Assembly: GCA_002414505.1 (NCBI GenBank)
Contig: DHZF01000131.1
Location: forward strand, 1-52,428
Source of the DNA: Hyphomonas sp. UBA5111
GTDB lineage: Bacteria > Pseudomonadota > Alphaproteobacteria > Caulobacterales > Hyphomonadaceae
Length of the DNA: 52,428 nucleotides
Direction: 5' to 3'
Shown here: positions 7,633 to 15,646 of the stretch, piece by piece
Layout: each line of letters opens with the position of its first letter
Position numbering within the stretch: position 1 is the stretch's first letter
Position numbers and translations under genes: made by a program
Notes under the pieces: generated by a model
The model's database searches: none
Seen by the model: only the letters and a program-made list of their open reading frames with translations
What the model was told of the DNA's origin: nothing

Positions 7633-8315
7633 CACTGATTGCCTTTCAGATGGTGATTGATCGTGTTCAGAACGTCTTCGTCCCAGTCGCCATTGCCCTG
7701 CATCCATTCGAGGTATGAGCGGGGAACATCTGCCCAGGCCTTCCCCCGGTGCTTACCGAACGTACAGACGCGCAGCAGGCGGGGCCGGGACGAAACCTCG
7801 ATCATGCGATCGATGGTCCAGCCGCGGCTTCTCAGATCGTCGAGAATGCCAAGCGTGGTATAGCAATCATAGAGCGCGCGGTGCGCGTGGCCTGTGCCTG
7901 CTGGCGGTCGGGTTGTGCCCAGCCAATAGGACAGCGCCTGATTGCCGTAGGATGGCGCATCGTGGAATTCCTCATAGGCGCACTTCATCGTGCAGATCCA
8001 CTTGTCGCCCAGCTGGCCGACGAATTGGCGGTCGAAGGCTGCATTGTGAGCTACATAGACATCGGCGCCCCGGAACAGGTGCAGGGCATCCTCGAAGGAC
8101 GGCGCGCCCCGCACGTCCGCATCGGTGATGTGATGGATGGCGGATGCTGTTGCCGGGATCAGAACACCCGGATGAACCAGAGTCTGGATAGGCGCCCCCA
8201 CTTGATAGCGGGTCATGCCCGGATGCTGTTCAAGTGGGATGCCTGCGATTTCGACCACTTTGGCGTCGGCCTCAACGCCGGTGGTCTCTGTGTCGATGAC
8301 TGTCAGTTTTGTCAT
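7632..8315 (-). CDS. DEDDh 3'-5' exonuclease (DnaQ/ExoX-like)
   Basis: A 227-residue protein with the three DEDDh exonuclease motifs: Exo I IDTETTG (Asp and Glu), Exo II HNAAFDRQF (Asp), and Exo III GHAHRALYD (His and Asp). The C-terminus has FGKHRGKAWADVPRSYLEWM, the small C-terminal module seen in exodeoxyribonuclease X. It would remove nucleotides from 3' ends of DNA and fits the RecT/RecE-type recombination operon. The start at 8315 (MTKLTVID) overlaps the upstream stop by 4 nt. Confidence 0.88.
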   Translation of the reverse strand: MTKLTVIDTETTGVEADAKVVEIAGIPLEQHPGMTRYQVGAPIQTLVHPGVLIPATASAIHHITDADVRGAPSFEDALHLFRGADVYVAHNAAFDRQFVGQLGDKWICTMKCAYEEFHDAPSYGNQALSYWLGTTRPPAGTGHAHRALYDCYTTLGILDDLRSRGWTIDRMIEVSSRPRLLRVCTFGKHRGKAWADVPRSYLEWMQGNGDWDEDVLNTINHHLKGNQ

Positions 8316-8767
8316 GAAGTTTTCTTTCGTGGCCAGGGGAAAACGTTTGCGGGAATCCGGTCTACATCGAGACTCTTGTTCGACAGGAAGACGATATCGA
8401 CGGGCTTGTGCGGCCACCGATCTTTCGCGCCTTCGTCTTTCAAAGCGGCCTCAACGCCTCTCGAGGATGAGTGCAGTTTCCAGGCTTCGTAATAGCCAGT
8501 CCCATACCAAGGCTGGAGAATATCTCCCCATCGATCGATGCAATACGCGATGACGATGGAGAGTTCTTGATCTGTCAGGATATGGGTTCGTCCGTAATAT
8601 CCTCTGCCCTCGGTCGCATCGAATGAATGCGCTACCGTGTAGACCTTCAGGCCCTCCAGACGCTTCTTGTCCTCGATGGTTTTCTTCTCATGGGCGATGC
8701 AGTCAGCTTCGTCAGTGAAGCGCTCACCATCATCAGCAATGAAGATATTCTGCTTCTCCATTCGCAT
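8312..8767 (-). CDS. Early phage protein, unknown function
   Basis: A 151-residue protein with a start at ATG 8767, five bases after a strong AGGAGGT Shine-Dalgarno sequence that lies in the end of the recT gene; a GTG at 8773 is possible. The N-terminal part (IFIADDGERFTDEADCIAHE) resembles small phage proteins with a repeated helix-turn pattern. No known catalytic motif. It ends in ATGA overlap with the exonuclease gene. Confidence 0.6.
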   Translation of the reverse strand: MRMEKQNIFIADDGERFTDEADCIAHEKKTIEDKKRLEGLKVYTVAHSFDATEGRGYYGRTHILTDQELSIVIAYCIDRWGDILQPWYGTGYYEAWKLHSSSRGVEAALKDEGAKDRWPHKPVDIVFLSNKSLDVDRIPANVFPWPRKKTS

Positions 8768-8769
8768 GA

Positions 8770-9957
8770 TCACACCTCCTCATCCGCTGCCGGCGAATTG
8801 TTCGCGTCGGTGATGATATCCATCGCCCGGTCGGTGATCTTCGACGCCTTGTCGGCCAGCTTGTCGAAGGTGCCGCCGATGGACTTGCGCTCGGCCTTGG
8901 TCAGCGATTTGTACCAGACCGAAAACGACTCGGCCCAAGCCTCCGCGCCCTGCGCTGTTTCAATCAGCTTCGCAGGAGGCTGTTTCACGCTCGGTGACGT
9001 GGCTGCATCCTCGGCTTCCTCGACGGCCTTGGCGGCGCTGCTCTGTCCGGTGGCGGGTTCTTTCTTCAGCTTCGCGCCGTTGGCATCGGTGGCGGGTTCA
9101 TCGCCCAGCAGGTCGCCTTGGGGCACTGCTGACTCTGGTTCAGGCTCTCGTTCCAGTTCCTCCCGCATGGCCTCGACGACTTCGGCCTCGGTCGCAGCTG
9201 GCTTCGCTTCCTCGAACTCGGCATCCTGCGGTTCAGGATCAGCCGGGGCCGGTTCCTTCGCCTTCGCTGCTTCAGCTTCCGCGCGTTCCTGGCTGGACCG
9301 CTCGATAGATGCGGACAGCTTGGCGGCGGGATCTTCGGATTTCTCAGGGGTGACGTTGACCAAGCCGCGCTCGAATTCATCGACGTCATAAATCCCCATA
9401 AGCAGGTCCGGCGCGTGACGGCGACACCATGCACGGGATCCGTAATAGCCGATTTGCATTTGAGGATCGTTTTTCCAGAGCGGGGAGTTCTGAGGTTTGA
9501 TGTCCCGCTTAAGCGGGGTCTCAAGTTCCAGGACTTCCGGCTCACCCTTGATGCGCCCCGTTACGGTGACCTTCAGATTGTCACCCTCACCTTCGAAACG
9601 ATACTTAAGGCGGCCTTCCAGATACCCTGTGGCGTAGATCATCGCGTTGATGGCCTGCGATTCATAGGCGATGTTGTCGTTTACAAGGTAGGCTTTAGCA
9701 GCCAGAGCAAAGGGAGCAATGCCGAACCGGCTGGCTGTTTCGATGATACCGAGACAGGCACCCACATTACCACGCAGGGGTGCACGGATCATGCTGCCGG
9801 AGCCAGCCATAGCGGCGGCATACTCCATGACTTGACCCATATTCGCAAAGGCGGGAAGGTGTCCCCGGCCATGCGCGACAACAGCGATATCGCTGCCTCT
9901 TTGTTTTGCCTCGTTCAATGTACGGGGAACATTCGTCGTTTGATTTCCATCTGCCAT
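8770..9957 (-). CDS. recT: RecT-family single-strand annealing protein
   Basis: A 395-residue protein. The first 200 residues match the RecT fold family: RGNVGACLGIIETASRFGIAP, then AYLVNDNIAYESQAINAM and IGYYGSRAWCRRHAPDLLMGIY. Such proteins bind ssDNA and anneal complementary strands with a partner nuclease, here the RecE-like protein two genes upstream. The C-terminal 190 residues are acidic, low-complexity (Glu/Ala/Pro) and then helical, longer than in typical RecT. It is separated from the coiled-coil gene by 9 bp. Confidence 0.87.
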   Translation of the reverse strand: MADGNQTTNVPRTLNEAKQRGSDIAVVAHGRGHLPAFANMGQVMEYAAAMAGSGSMIRAPLRGNVGACLGIIETASRFGIAPFALAAKAYLVNDNIAYESQAINAMIYATGYLEGRLKYRFEGEGDNLKVTVTGRIKGEPEVLELETPLKRDIKPQNSPLWKNDPQMQIGYYGSRAWCRRHAPDLLMGIYDVDEFERGLVNVTPEKSEDPAAKLSASIERSSQERAEAEAAKAKEPAPADPEPQDAEFEEAKPAATEAEVVEAMREELEREPEPESAVPQGDLLGDEPATDANGAKLKKEPATGQSSAAKAVEEAEDAATSPSVKQPPAKLIETAQGAEAWAESFSVWYKSLTKAERKSIGGTFDKLADKASKITDRAMDIITDANNSPAADEEV

Positions 9958-9966
9958 GTTGGCCTC

Positions 9967-11037
9967 CTAGAATTTCAGTGAAACGTGGGGGACGTTGCCG
10001 GCGAGGATCGCGGTCACGATGTCAGCGGCGGCGGCCGGGCTGCACATGCCAGCCTTGGCGATGGCTTCAGCGGCCTCAGCCTGAATACGCTCGCGGTGTT
10101 CGGCATCGGCTTTGCGCTTTTCCTCGGCGGCTTTCTCAGCGGCTTCGGCATCGCGCTGGGCTTGCAGCTGGCGCTCGGCCTCGGCGGCGCGGTCGCGTTC
10201 AGCTTTCAGAGCGGCTGCGGCCTCGGCATCCTTCTGGCGCTGGCGCTCCTCGGCTTCCTCGCGGGCTTTCTGCTCGGCATCGCGCGCGGCCTTTTCCTCG
10301 GCGGCTTTGATGCGTTCGGCCTCGGCGGCTTTCCGGCGCTCCTCAGCTTCAGCGGCTTCACGTTCGGCCTGTTTCGCCGCTTCCTCGGCAAGGCGCTGTT
10401 CCTCGGCTTCCCGGAGACGCGCCAACTCGCGCGCGTCTTCCTCAGCCTTGCGTGCGGCTTCCAGCGCATCCCGGGCATCGGCCATGCGTTGGTTCAGCGC
10501 AGCCTGCGCATCGGCAAGTTCGCCGCGGAAAACGTCCGGTTCCAACTCATAGGCGCGCAGCTCGGCCAAGTGGGCTTCGATGGCGGCCACGGTGTTATCC
10601 GGACGCTGCGCAAGCCAGTCATGGAACTGGTCGACGGCCACCTTGCGCGCGTTCTCGGCAGCTTCCCATTCAGTGACCGGACGGCGCGCAGCGGCCACCA
10701 GATCGGCAAGGGTCTCCTTCACCTGGTTGCGCACCTCATTGACCTTTTTGACGGCCGTGCGGTGTTCCTCTGTGCGCGCGAGGCCAGCCTTGTCGATGGC
10801 AGCTTTCAACTTTGTGATGCCGTTGGCGCGCGAAATAACCTCATTCCGCCCGACATTGGTTTCGAGGTTCACATCAGCGGCGTCGATTTCGTCCTGCAGC
10901 TCGGAGACCAGCTGCTTCAGCATATCCGGTTCATCGAAGATGGCGGCCGGATTCTCGCGCAGGATTTCGCCCACGGCGGCGGAGTTGTGACCGATGGTGG
11001 CCTCGGCTGGGGCTGGGGGGGCTTGAACGTCTGTCAT
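9967..11037 (-). CDS. Coiled-coil protein of the RecE/RecT operon
   Basis: A 356-residue protein. The N-terminus (ATIGHNSAAVG) is a signature seen in alphaproteobacterial phage proteins. The middle is globular-helical and residues about 175-320 form a long Ala/Glu/Arg/Lys-rich coiled coil. The last 35 residues (IAKAGMCSPAAAADIVTAILAG) form a small conserved cap. It sits between the nuclease and recT, so a role in recombination is likely by position, but the sequence does not show a reaction. Confidence 0.75.
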   Translation of the reverse strand: MTDVQAPPAPAEATIGHNSAAVGEILRENPAAIFDEPDMLKQLVSELQDEIDAADVNLETNVGRNEVISRANGITKLKAAIDKAGLARTEEHRTAVKKVNEVRNQVKETLADLVAAARRPVTEWEAAENARKVAVDQFHDWLAQRPDNTVAAIEAHLAELRAYELEPDVFRGELADAQAALNQRMADARDALEAARKAEEDARELARLREAEEQRLAEEAAKQAEREAAEAEERRKAAEAERIKAAEEKAARDAEQKAREEAEERQRQKDAEAAAALKAERDRAAEAERQLQAQRDAEAAEKAAEEKRKADAEHRERIQAEAAEAIAKAGMCSPAAAADIVTAILAGNVPHVSLKF

Positions 11038-11064
11038 GATGGTTCCTTTCGGTGGGGGCGGTGA

Positions 11065-12006
11065 TCAGGCGGGGGTGAGTTCGGGCGCGCGCTTGGCCAT
11101 TTCGGCCAGCGTCGGAACCTTCGGGAGAATTTCGTCATGGTCGCGCAGGCGCTTGAGCGCATAGGGGGGCAGGCCAACCGTGACCGGACCCTCGCTGTAG
11201 GATGGCCAGTCATTGGCTTCGAGGCAGCGCGCGAGGCGGTCCAGAGCGAAGCGGTTCTGACGCGCGCCCCAATGGATGGATTCATCAGTGACCGCAGCAA
11301 CGGTGACGGGATAGGGGCGCTTCTTCTCCTGAAACACGAAGGAGAAGCTTTCCATTTCATGGCCCAGCACCTTGGCCATGCCTTCAGCCATCAGCGCCAT
11401 CTGGCCGTGATAGCCATACTTCCAGATGCTGCGCTCGATTTCGTCCTTGTCGCCGCTGGTGGTGGTCTTGTAATCGGCCAGGATGTTGTCATTCGGGATC
11501 ATGTCCGGGCGGCTCTTGATCCAGATGCCGGTCGCCTCGTCTTTCCAGATCAGTGACGCCTCGACGATGCCGCCCGCGAGTGCCAGGTCCATAAGCGGTT
11601 CCTGTTCCAGCCGCGCGGCCATGCCCTTGATGTCTTCGACGTCCTTTTCCTTGAACACGGTAAAGCCGTCAGCTTCCTGTGCGGCCTTCCACTCTTTGGC
11701 TTCCTTCGTGCGGAAATCATCATAGGGCGAAATCACGATGTCGGACGGCCAGCGCTTTTCCACGCACAGCACGTGAGCCATGCGGCCAAAGCGCATGTCG
11801 CTGGTTTCCGGCTCTGCCTCATGCTCCGGGTTCATTGGGGACGAGTCCCAGAACTTTTCCGGGCAAGCCTCGATCTTGCGCAGGCCGGTGTTGCTGATGG
11901 ATAGCCCATCGAACAGGTCCGCATCATGATGATAACGCTGGATCGGGATGAAATAGATGCCCGGCCTGGTGACCTTCTCACCGTCCTTGATCGTGATCGG
12001 GGTCAT
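11065..12006 (-). CDS. RecE-like PD-(D/E)XK exonuclease
   Basis: A 313-residue protein of the phage RecE / exodeoxyribonuclease VIII C-terminal type. Recognisable elements are LSNTGLRKIEACPEKFW (substrate-binding helix of the YqaJ/RecE-like folds), RFGRMAHVLCVE, the metal site IKSRPDMIP ... ADYKTTT (Asp, Asp, Lys of PD-(D/E)XK) and KYGYHGQMALM. It would degrade the 5' strand of dsDNA ends and load RecT. Start ATG 12006 overlaps the preceding stop by 4 nt. Confidence 0.87.
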   Translation of the reverse strand: MTPITIKDGEKVTRPGIYFIPIQRYHHDADLFDGLSISNTGLRKIEACPEKFWDSSPMNPEHEAEPETSDMRFGRMAHVLCVEKRWPSDIVISPYDDFRTKEAKEWKAAQEADGFTVFKEKDVEDIKGMAARLEQEPLMDLALAGGIVEASLIWKDEATGIWIKSRPDMIPNDNILADYKTTTSGDKDEIERSIWKYGYHGQMALMAEGMAKVLGHEMESFSFVFQEKKRPYPVTVAAVTDESIHWGARQNRFALDRLARCLEANDWPSYSEGPVTVGLPPYALKRLRDHDEILPKVPTLAEMAKRAPELTPA

Positions 12007-12293
12007 GATGTTTTCACCTCGTCTGTTAGTTGCTGTTCGCGCTCATTCAGCCGCCTAAGCGCGTTGGATGCGGCATTTCTGGTCTGGCCCAGAAAGTCGA
12101 CGTTGAACTCGATGGCCTTTGCCATCTGGACGAGCGCTGTCTCGACCCGGGAATCCCTGGCGGGATCATCAGGGGCCGGGCTGTTCAGCTCCTCGATGGC
12201 GCCGGTCAGGTGATTGTGCGCGGCGGTCAGGCCGCGCTGCGCGTCCAGCAGGGTCAGGGTCATTCCCTGATTGGACTTCCAGTCGATACTCAT
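12003..12293 (-). CDS. Small helical early phage protein
   Basis: A 96-residue, largely helical protein starting at ATG 12293 by ATGA overlap with the upstream gene. No known motif; it has heptad-like spacing of Leu and Ala. The frame extends upstream to 12320 but within the previous gene. Position directly before the RecE-like nuclease suggests a recombination-operon accessory protein. Confidence 0.6.
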   Translation of the reverse strand: MSIDWKSNQGMTLTLLDAQRGLTAAHNHLTGAIEELNSPAPDDPARDSRVETALVQMAKAIEFNVDFLGQTRNAASNALRRLNEREQQLTDEVKTS

Positions 12294-12526
12294 GATGCTT
12301 TCTCCTGTTGCTTCAGCCACTCGGCACGGCCCCCGGCGAAGTCGAAGCCGGTTTCCTTGCCATTGAGGGCGCGTGTCAGATCGTCGGCCATGCGGTTGCG
12401 CGCACGGGCCTTTTCCTGTTCGCCGCGCACAAGGCAGGCGATGCCTTCCAGGCGCAGCATGCTGACCGCTCTGCCGGCCTCGTATTCAAGGCGTTCGCGG
12501 TCGCGGGTGGAGCGGGGGCGGATCAT
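12290..12526 (-). CDS. Small basic early phage protein
   Basis: A 78-residue protein rich in Arg and Glu with no recognisable domain. It is flanked by ATGA overlaps on both sides (12526 and 12290), which is the main evidence that it is a gene. Confidence 0.58.
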   Translation of the reverse strand: MIRPRSTRDRERLEYEAGRAVSMLRLEGIACLVRGEQEKARARNRMADDLTRALNGKETGFDFAGGRAEWLKQQEKAS

Positions 12527-12942
12527 TCGGCGGTGTCCCCCGCATCGAAATCAAATATGTTCATCCGCGCCAACAGCTTCCGCTTCTGGTCATCGGTCAG
12601 CAACCTGCCGGACAACAGCAGGTTCAGCGTCTTGGGGTCGACGTAACCGCCGGCGTTGCTGTCATGGACGCGCGAGATATCGAAGGATCTGCGGTAGTTG
12701 TGGTGTCCTGTGTCGGCAGTCATCCCCGCTTCGGAGAAATCCCATGCCGTCTGGATCGAATATTCCTTGCCATTGATCAGCGCCAACAGGGCCTCATAGA
12801 CGGGCGTGGCGCGGTACACTTCAAAGAAGTTTTTTAGTGCGGCCTCGGCCTCTTTCTTCTTTTCGAGATAGGCATCGTAAGCCGCCTTGGTTTCCGGCGT
12901 GGCTGCGGACATGGTGTCGATTTTGACGCGGATCTGATACAT
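12523..12942 (-). CDS. Early phage protein, unknown function
   Basis: A 139-residue protein with a helical N-terminal half (residues 14-50, many Lys/Glu) and a C-terminal half rich in short loops. I recognise no family. It overlaps the upstream stop by one base and the downstream start by four. An internal ATG (MSAATPE, 12912) could also be used. Confidence 0.6.
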   Translation of the reverse strand: MYQIRVKIDTMSAATPETKAAYDAYLEKKKEAEAALKNFFEVYRATPVYEALLALINGKEYSIQTAWDFSEAGMTADTGHHNYRRSFDISRVHDSNAGGYVDPKTLNLLLSGRLLTDDQKRKLLARMNIFDFDAGDTAE

Positions 12943-13148
12943 CAGCCAAACCTCCGCAGGGAGACGGCCCGGCGCTGCATGCGGCGCAGTTTCGTCATTG
13001 CATGCGCCCGCGCGGCGGGGTTGGCGAACTTGGCGGCAACGATGGTCTGCGATGCCTCGCGGATCAGGTTGCGTTCGCGTTCGTCGCCCTTGCTGGCGAG
13101 TTGATCCGTGAACGAAAGCGCAGTGATGTTCGTGTTCGGGTTAGCCAT
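12942..13148 (-). CDS. Small basic early phage protein
   Basis: A 68-residue protein with an Arg-rich C-terminal helix (KLRRMQRRAVSLRR) that could bind nucleic acid. No known family. It overlaps the upstream gene by 8 nt and the next by 1 nt within the leftward operon. Confidence 0.58.
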   Translation of the reverse strand: MANPNTNITALSFTDQLASKGDERERNLIREASQTIVAAKFANPAARAHAMTKLRRMQRRAVSLRRFG

Positions 13149-13386
13149 TGTCGGGAGTCTCCATGATAGTGGCGAGGATGGATTCCTCGGTCAGGGTTTC
13201 GGGAAGGGGTTCGCCCATAGCGCGGTCACAGATCGCGCGGGCCTCGGCAGCGCCGGGCAGGCCATCCAGAATGTGGTCGATGGCGTGACCGGCGACGGCG
13301 CGGAGTTGTTCGCGCGCACGGGCGGTGTTGGCCTCTTCGATGCGGGCGCGGCGCTCGGCGGTGAAGTCGATGGTGAAGCCGCTCAT
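13141..13386 (-). CDS. Small early phage protein
   Basis: An 81-residue acidic protein, mostly helical, no recognisable motif. It begins by ATGA overlap with the first gene of the leftward operon and overlaps the following gene by 8 nt. Confidence 0.58.
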   Translation of the reverse strand: MSGFTIDFTAERRARIEEANTARAREQLRAVAGHAIDHILDGLPGAAEARAICDRAMGEPLPETLTEESILATIMETPDNG

Positions 13387-13847
13387 ACTGACACCTCGCC
13401 TGTGCGGCTGAAGCGCAGCATTTCAGGACATGTGGCGCCCTCAATCGGGAGATCGCCGATGCGTTCCAGAACGCGGCCCTTGAACAGCGTCACATAGCCG
13501 TCCACGAGCGACAGCGGGCTGGCTGGGGCGTTGTAATTGTGGGAGGGCCGGGTGCGGGTGACGATGCGAACGCACCAGTCCTTGCGCGGGCCAAGGCGCT
13601 GCAGAAACACGTCACCGACTTCCGCCCGGTTGCGCATGCGGCGCTCTGGCAGGCGGTGATCGCTCAGATGCTCGACCCATGCGCCGACCTGATCTTCGTG
13701 GTTCTGGAGAAATTCAGAGCGCTCGGTCGAGACGCCAAGCCGCTGGAGGAATGCGGCCAGAAACTCAGCGCTGCCGATATAGTTCCGGCCAACCAGTGCC
13801 AGTGCAGTGGCCTCGGCGGTCGGTGCTGATGGGGTGTCGTATGGCAT
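13383..13847 (-). CDS. First gene of the leftward early operon, unknown function
   Basis: A 154-residue protein starting at ATG 13847, 6 nt after an AGAGGAAAC Shine-Dalgarno sequence. It contains a helix-rich N-terminus (NYIGSAEFLAAFLQRLGV) and a C-terminal beta part, with no motif that I can name. Being directly behind the presumed PL promoter it would be the first protein made after induction, the place where lambda-type phages keep antiterminators or host-takeover genes; that role is only a possibility. Confidence 0.65.
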   Translation of the reverse strand: MPYDTPSAPTAEATALALVGRNYIGSAEFLAAFLQRLGVSTERSEFLQNHEDQVGAWVEHLSDHRLPERRMRNRAEVGDVFLQRLGPRKDWCVRIVTRTRPSHNYNAPASPLSLVDGYVTLFKGRVLERIGDLPIEGATCPEMLRFSRTGEVSV

Positions 13848-13872
13848 CGCTTGTTTCCTCTTCGATGAGGAG

Positions 13873-13929
13873 ACAATGCATAATGCATAATGCGTAGTCA
13901 ACAGGAAATTCTGCAAAACGCATAATATT
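13873..13929 (-). promoter_or_regulatory. Leftward early promoter (PL-like) with repressor operators
   Basis: On the minus strand TTGACT (13901-13896) is followed after 17 bp by CATTGT (13878-13873). The spacer and -10 box are filled by two to three overlapping copies of a GCATTATGC-type sequence (13877-13896), and an upstream copy, CAAAACGCATAA, lies at 13914-13925. The same 12-mer occurs inverted at the Cro start (15696-15707). Repression by the S24 repressor is inferred from the shared boxes. Confidence 0.72.
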
Positions 13930-13983
13930 CGGTGACACCAAAGCCTCAGTCCCTTACATAGGACGCCTCAGAGGAGCGGGATC

Positions 13984-14130
13984 ATGAGTGAAGTCGCGAT
14001 AGACTACATAGTGTTGGGCTTGATGATGCTGGCGATTATCATGAACTTATTAGCGGCGTGGTTTCTCCACCTAAATATCAAGCGCACCTTCGGGTCAGAT
14101 TCGTCTAGAAATCGCGACAGTTTCGAGTGA
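13984..14130 (+). CDS. Possible 48-residue single-span membrane peptide
   Basis: An ATG with a strong GAGGAG Shine-Dalgarno sequence 7-8 nt upstream opens a 48-codon frame. Its product has one hydrophobic helix (YIVLGLMMLAIIMNLLAAWF) and a short charged tail. It overlaps the 3' end of the opposite-strand membrane-protein gene by 127 bp, which argues against it. The good SD and clean hydrophobic segment argue for it. It is the only rightward gene candidate between PL and the repressor. Confidence 0.38.
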   Translation: MSEVAIDYIVLGLMMLAIIMNLLAAWFLHLNIKRTFGSDSSRNRDSFE

Positions 14131-14567
14131 GCGTATACCCGGGTCGACACAAATTCGCGGGGCCGATGGTCAGAGAATTCGCCTGCTTGCCCAACGAGAA
14201 TGCCCGGCGAAATGCTTTTCGAGGTGCTTTCGCTGGGCAGGGGGTCCAATAACTCCCGACCGTTCCACGGCTGCGATGTCGGGGCAAAGGCCGCTCCTTG
14301 TCCCAAAAGTCCAGTGCCCCTGGGGGTGATGACCTCAATATCGATTAGATCCAGTTTGATTGAGGCGCGGTTTCGAATGCCTATTTCGATCACAGTCCAA
14401 TCTGGTTGGCTTTCGAGAGCTGATGCGATCACTTCGACTAGAGGCTCATCTGGTTGTGCTGATTGACGGACGAGACTCCACTGTCTCGCCGAAAAGTGCG
14501 CTACCCAGACGGAAGCTGCGGCAGAAATGAGTGCTGCGAACAGTGTGCCTATCGCAATCCAGTCCAT
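14004..14567 (-). CDS. Membrane-anchored protein of the lysogeny operon
   Basis: A protein of about 187 residues (from ATG 14567; a GTG at 14597 is an alternative). It has an N-terminal transmembrane helix (WIAIGTLFAALISAAASVWV) and a beta-rich domain outside it. No family recognised. It lies downstream of the repressor and another membrane protein on the same strand, so it is probably expressed in the lysogen. Membrane proteins in this position often give superinfection immunity, which is inference. Confidence 0.6.
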   Translation of the reverse strand: MDWIAIGTLFAALISAAASVWVAHFSARQWSLVRQSAQPDEPLVEVIASALESQPDWTVIEIGIRNRASIKLDLIDIEVITPRGTGLLGQGAAFAPTSQPWNGRELLDPLPSESTSKSISPGILVGQAGEFSDHRPREFVSTRVYAHSKLSRFLDESDPKVRLIFRWRNHAANKFMIIASIIKPNTM

Positions 14568-14610
14568 TGGCTTGCCCGCCAGTATCCCTTCCGCCACGCT
14601 AATCGTAGCC

Positions 14611-14976
14611 TTAAATATCAGGCGGAGTTTGAGGGTGGCTCACTTGGCGTCCACCGACAAAGAGTATCAGTCCGACGAGGAACAGAAATGGGCCGGAGCC
14701 CATCAATATCAGGCCAGGCATTGTGTAGGTGCTCGCGCGCTTTGCCAGCGCGGATGCCCGCTCTTCCAGCCTATCCAAATCGTCAGCGCAATCAGTGAAG
14801 CCTCCATCATAGCGATCCAGCCGCTTTGTCGCCATGCAAAGGTCGGCACTGGATTGAGCGGCGTTCAAAAGGACCGTTTCACTCTCCGACGGCTTGCTCA
14901 ATACAAAATAAACAAACAGCCCGATTGCCAGCACTAGTACGGACCCAACCATGATCCATTGGCCAAGCGTTTTCAC
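14611..14976 (-). CDS. Two-span membrane protein co-transcribed with the repressor
   Basis: A 121-residue protein with two hydrophobic helices (residues 8-27 and 90-110) separated by a soluble loop with two Cys. The GTG start at 14976 overlaps the repressor stop (GTGA), so the two are translationally linked. Expression in the lysogen and membrane location suggest superinfection exclusion or another lysogenic conversion trait; nothing in the sequence proves it. Confidence 0.65.
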   Translation of the reverse strand: MKTLGQWIMVGSVLVLAIGLFVYFVLSKPSESETVLLNAAQSSADLCMATKRLDRYDGGFTDCADDLDRLEERASALAKRASTYTMPGLILMGSGPFLFLVGLILFVGGRQVSHPQTPPDI

Positions 14977-15626
14977 CCTAATACCCTCCCGATCCAGATC
15001 ACTCGGCCCAGCACTTCCACGCGCTCGGCATCGGTCACGGTCATCGTCTCATAAGCAGGGTTGTCCGACTTCACGATGATGTGGCGCGTCTGCAAGTCGA
15101 CCTGGCACCGCTTCACGAGCAAATCATCCTCAAGGGCGATGATATAGATCCCGTCACGGCCGACCTTGCGCACAGAGCGATCAACCAGAACCTGGTCAGC
15201 ATTTGCCAGCGTTGGCTCCATGCTATCACCGGCGACGCGGATCACTGCCAGATTGTCCTCTGCCGTTCGCGTGATGCGGCTGAGTTCCTGCTGCCTGTAG
15301 GGCTGGTAGCCAATGGGTTCACCATCCTCAGCCATCGCGCCAGGGCCGGCACTGGCCCGGATGTCATAGATTGGGATGGTGGTGATCGCCTCCCGGTGTG
15401 ATGGTTTCAGAGCGGTCTGCGCACCCGTCAATAGCCATTCAATAGGAACGCGAAACGCTGTGGCGTAGCGCTTGAGGGAATCGGCCTTGACGCCCCTCGA
15501 CCCATTCTCATGCCCTGCATAGGTGGCATATTTGAACCCAAAGGCCTCGCAAGCCTCCATCACGGTCTCGTATCCCGCATTGATGCGGGCTTCTCTCAGT
15601 CGTGCTGCTATCGCGGAATCGGTCAT
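14973..15626 (-). CDS. LexA/CI-type phage repressor (HTH + S24 peptidase)
   Basis: A 217-residue repressor. Residues 5-65 form an XRE-type helix-turn-helix. Residues 90-217 are an S24 autoprotease: the Ala-Gly bond lies in RASAGPGA, the nucleophile Ser in VAGDSMEPTL, and the general base Lys in DDLLVKRC. It keeps lytic promoters off and should cleave itself when RecA is activated by DNA damage, so the prophage is likely SOS-inducible. The start at 15626 has a CAGG SD and lies 71 bp from the divergent Cro start, with operators of the GCATAA type between them. Confidence 0.92.
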   Translation of the reverse strand: MTDSAIAARLREARINAGYETVMEACEAFGFKYATYAGHENGSRGVKADSLKRYATAFRVPIEWLLTGAQTALKPSHREAITTIPIYDIRASAGPGAMAEDGEPIGYQPYRQQELSRITRTAEDNLAVIRVAGDSMEPTLANADQVLVDRSVRKVGRDGIYIIALEDDLLVKRCQVDLQTRHIIVKSDNPAYETMTVTDAERVEVLGRVIWIGRVLG

Positions 15627-15646
15627 GCCTGATCAGTACCGCATTG

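Noticed and set aside
9985..11064. 359-codon plus-strand frame over the coiled-coil gene
   Set aside because: The hydrophobic, Leu/Gly-rich product is what the complement of an Ala/Glu/Arg repeat encodes; the minus-strand gene is in an overlapping operon.
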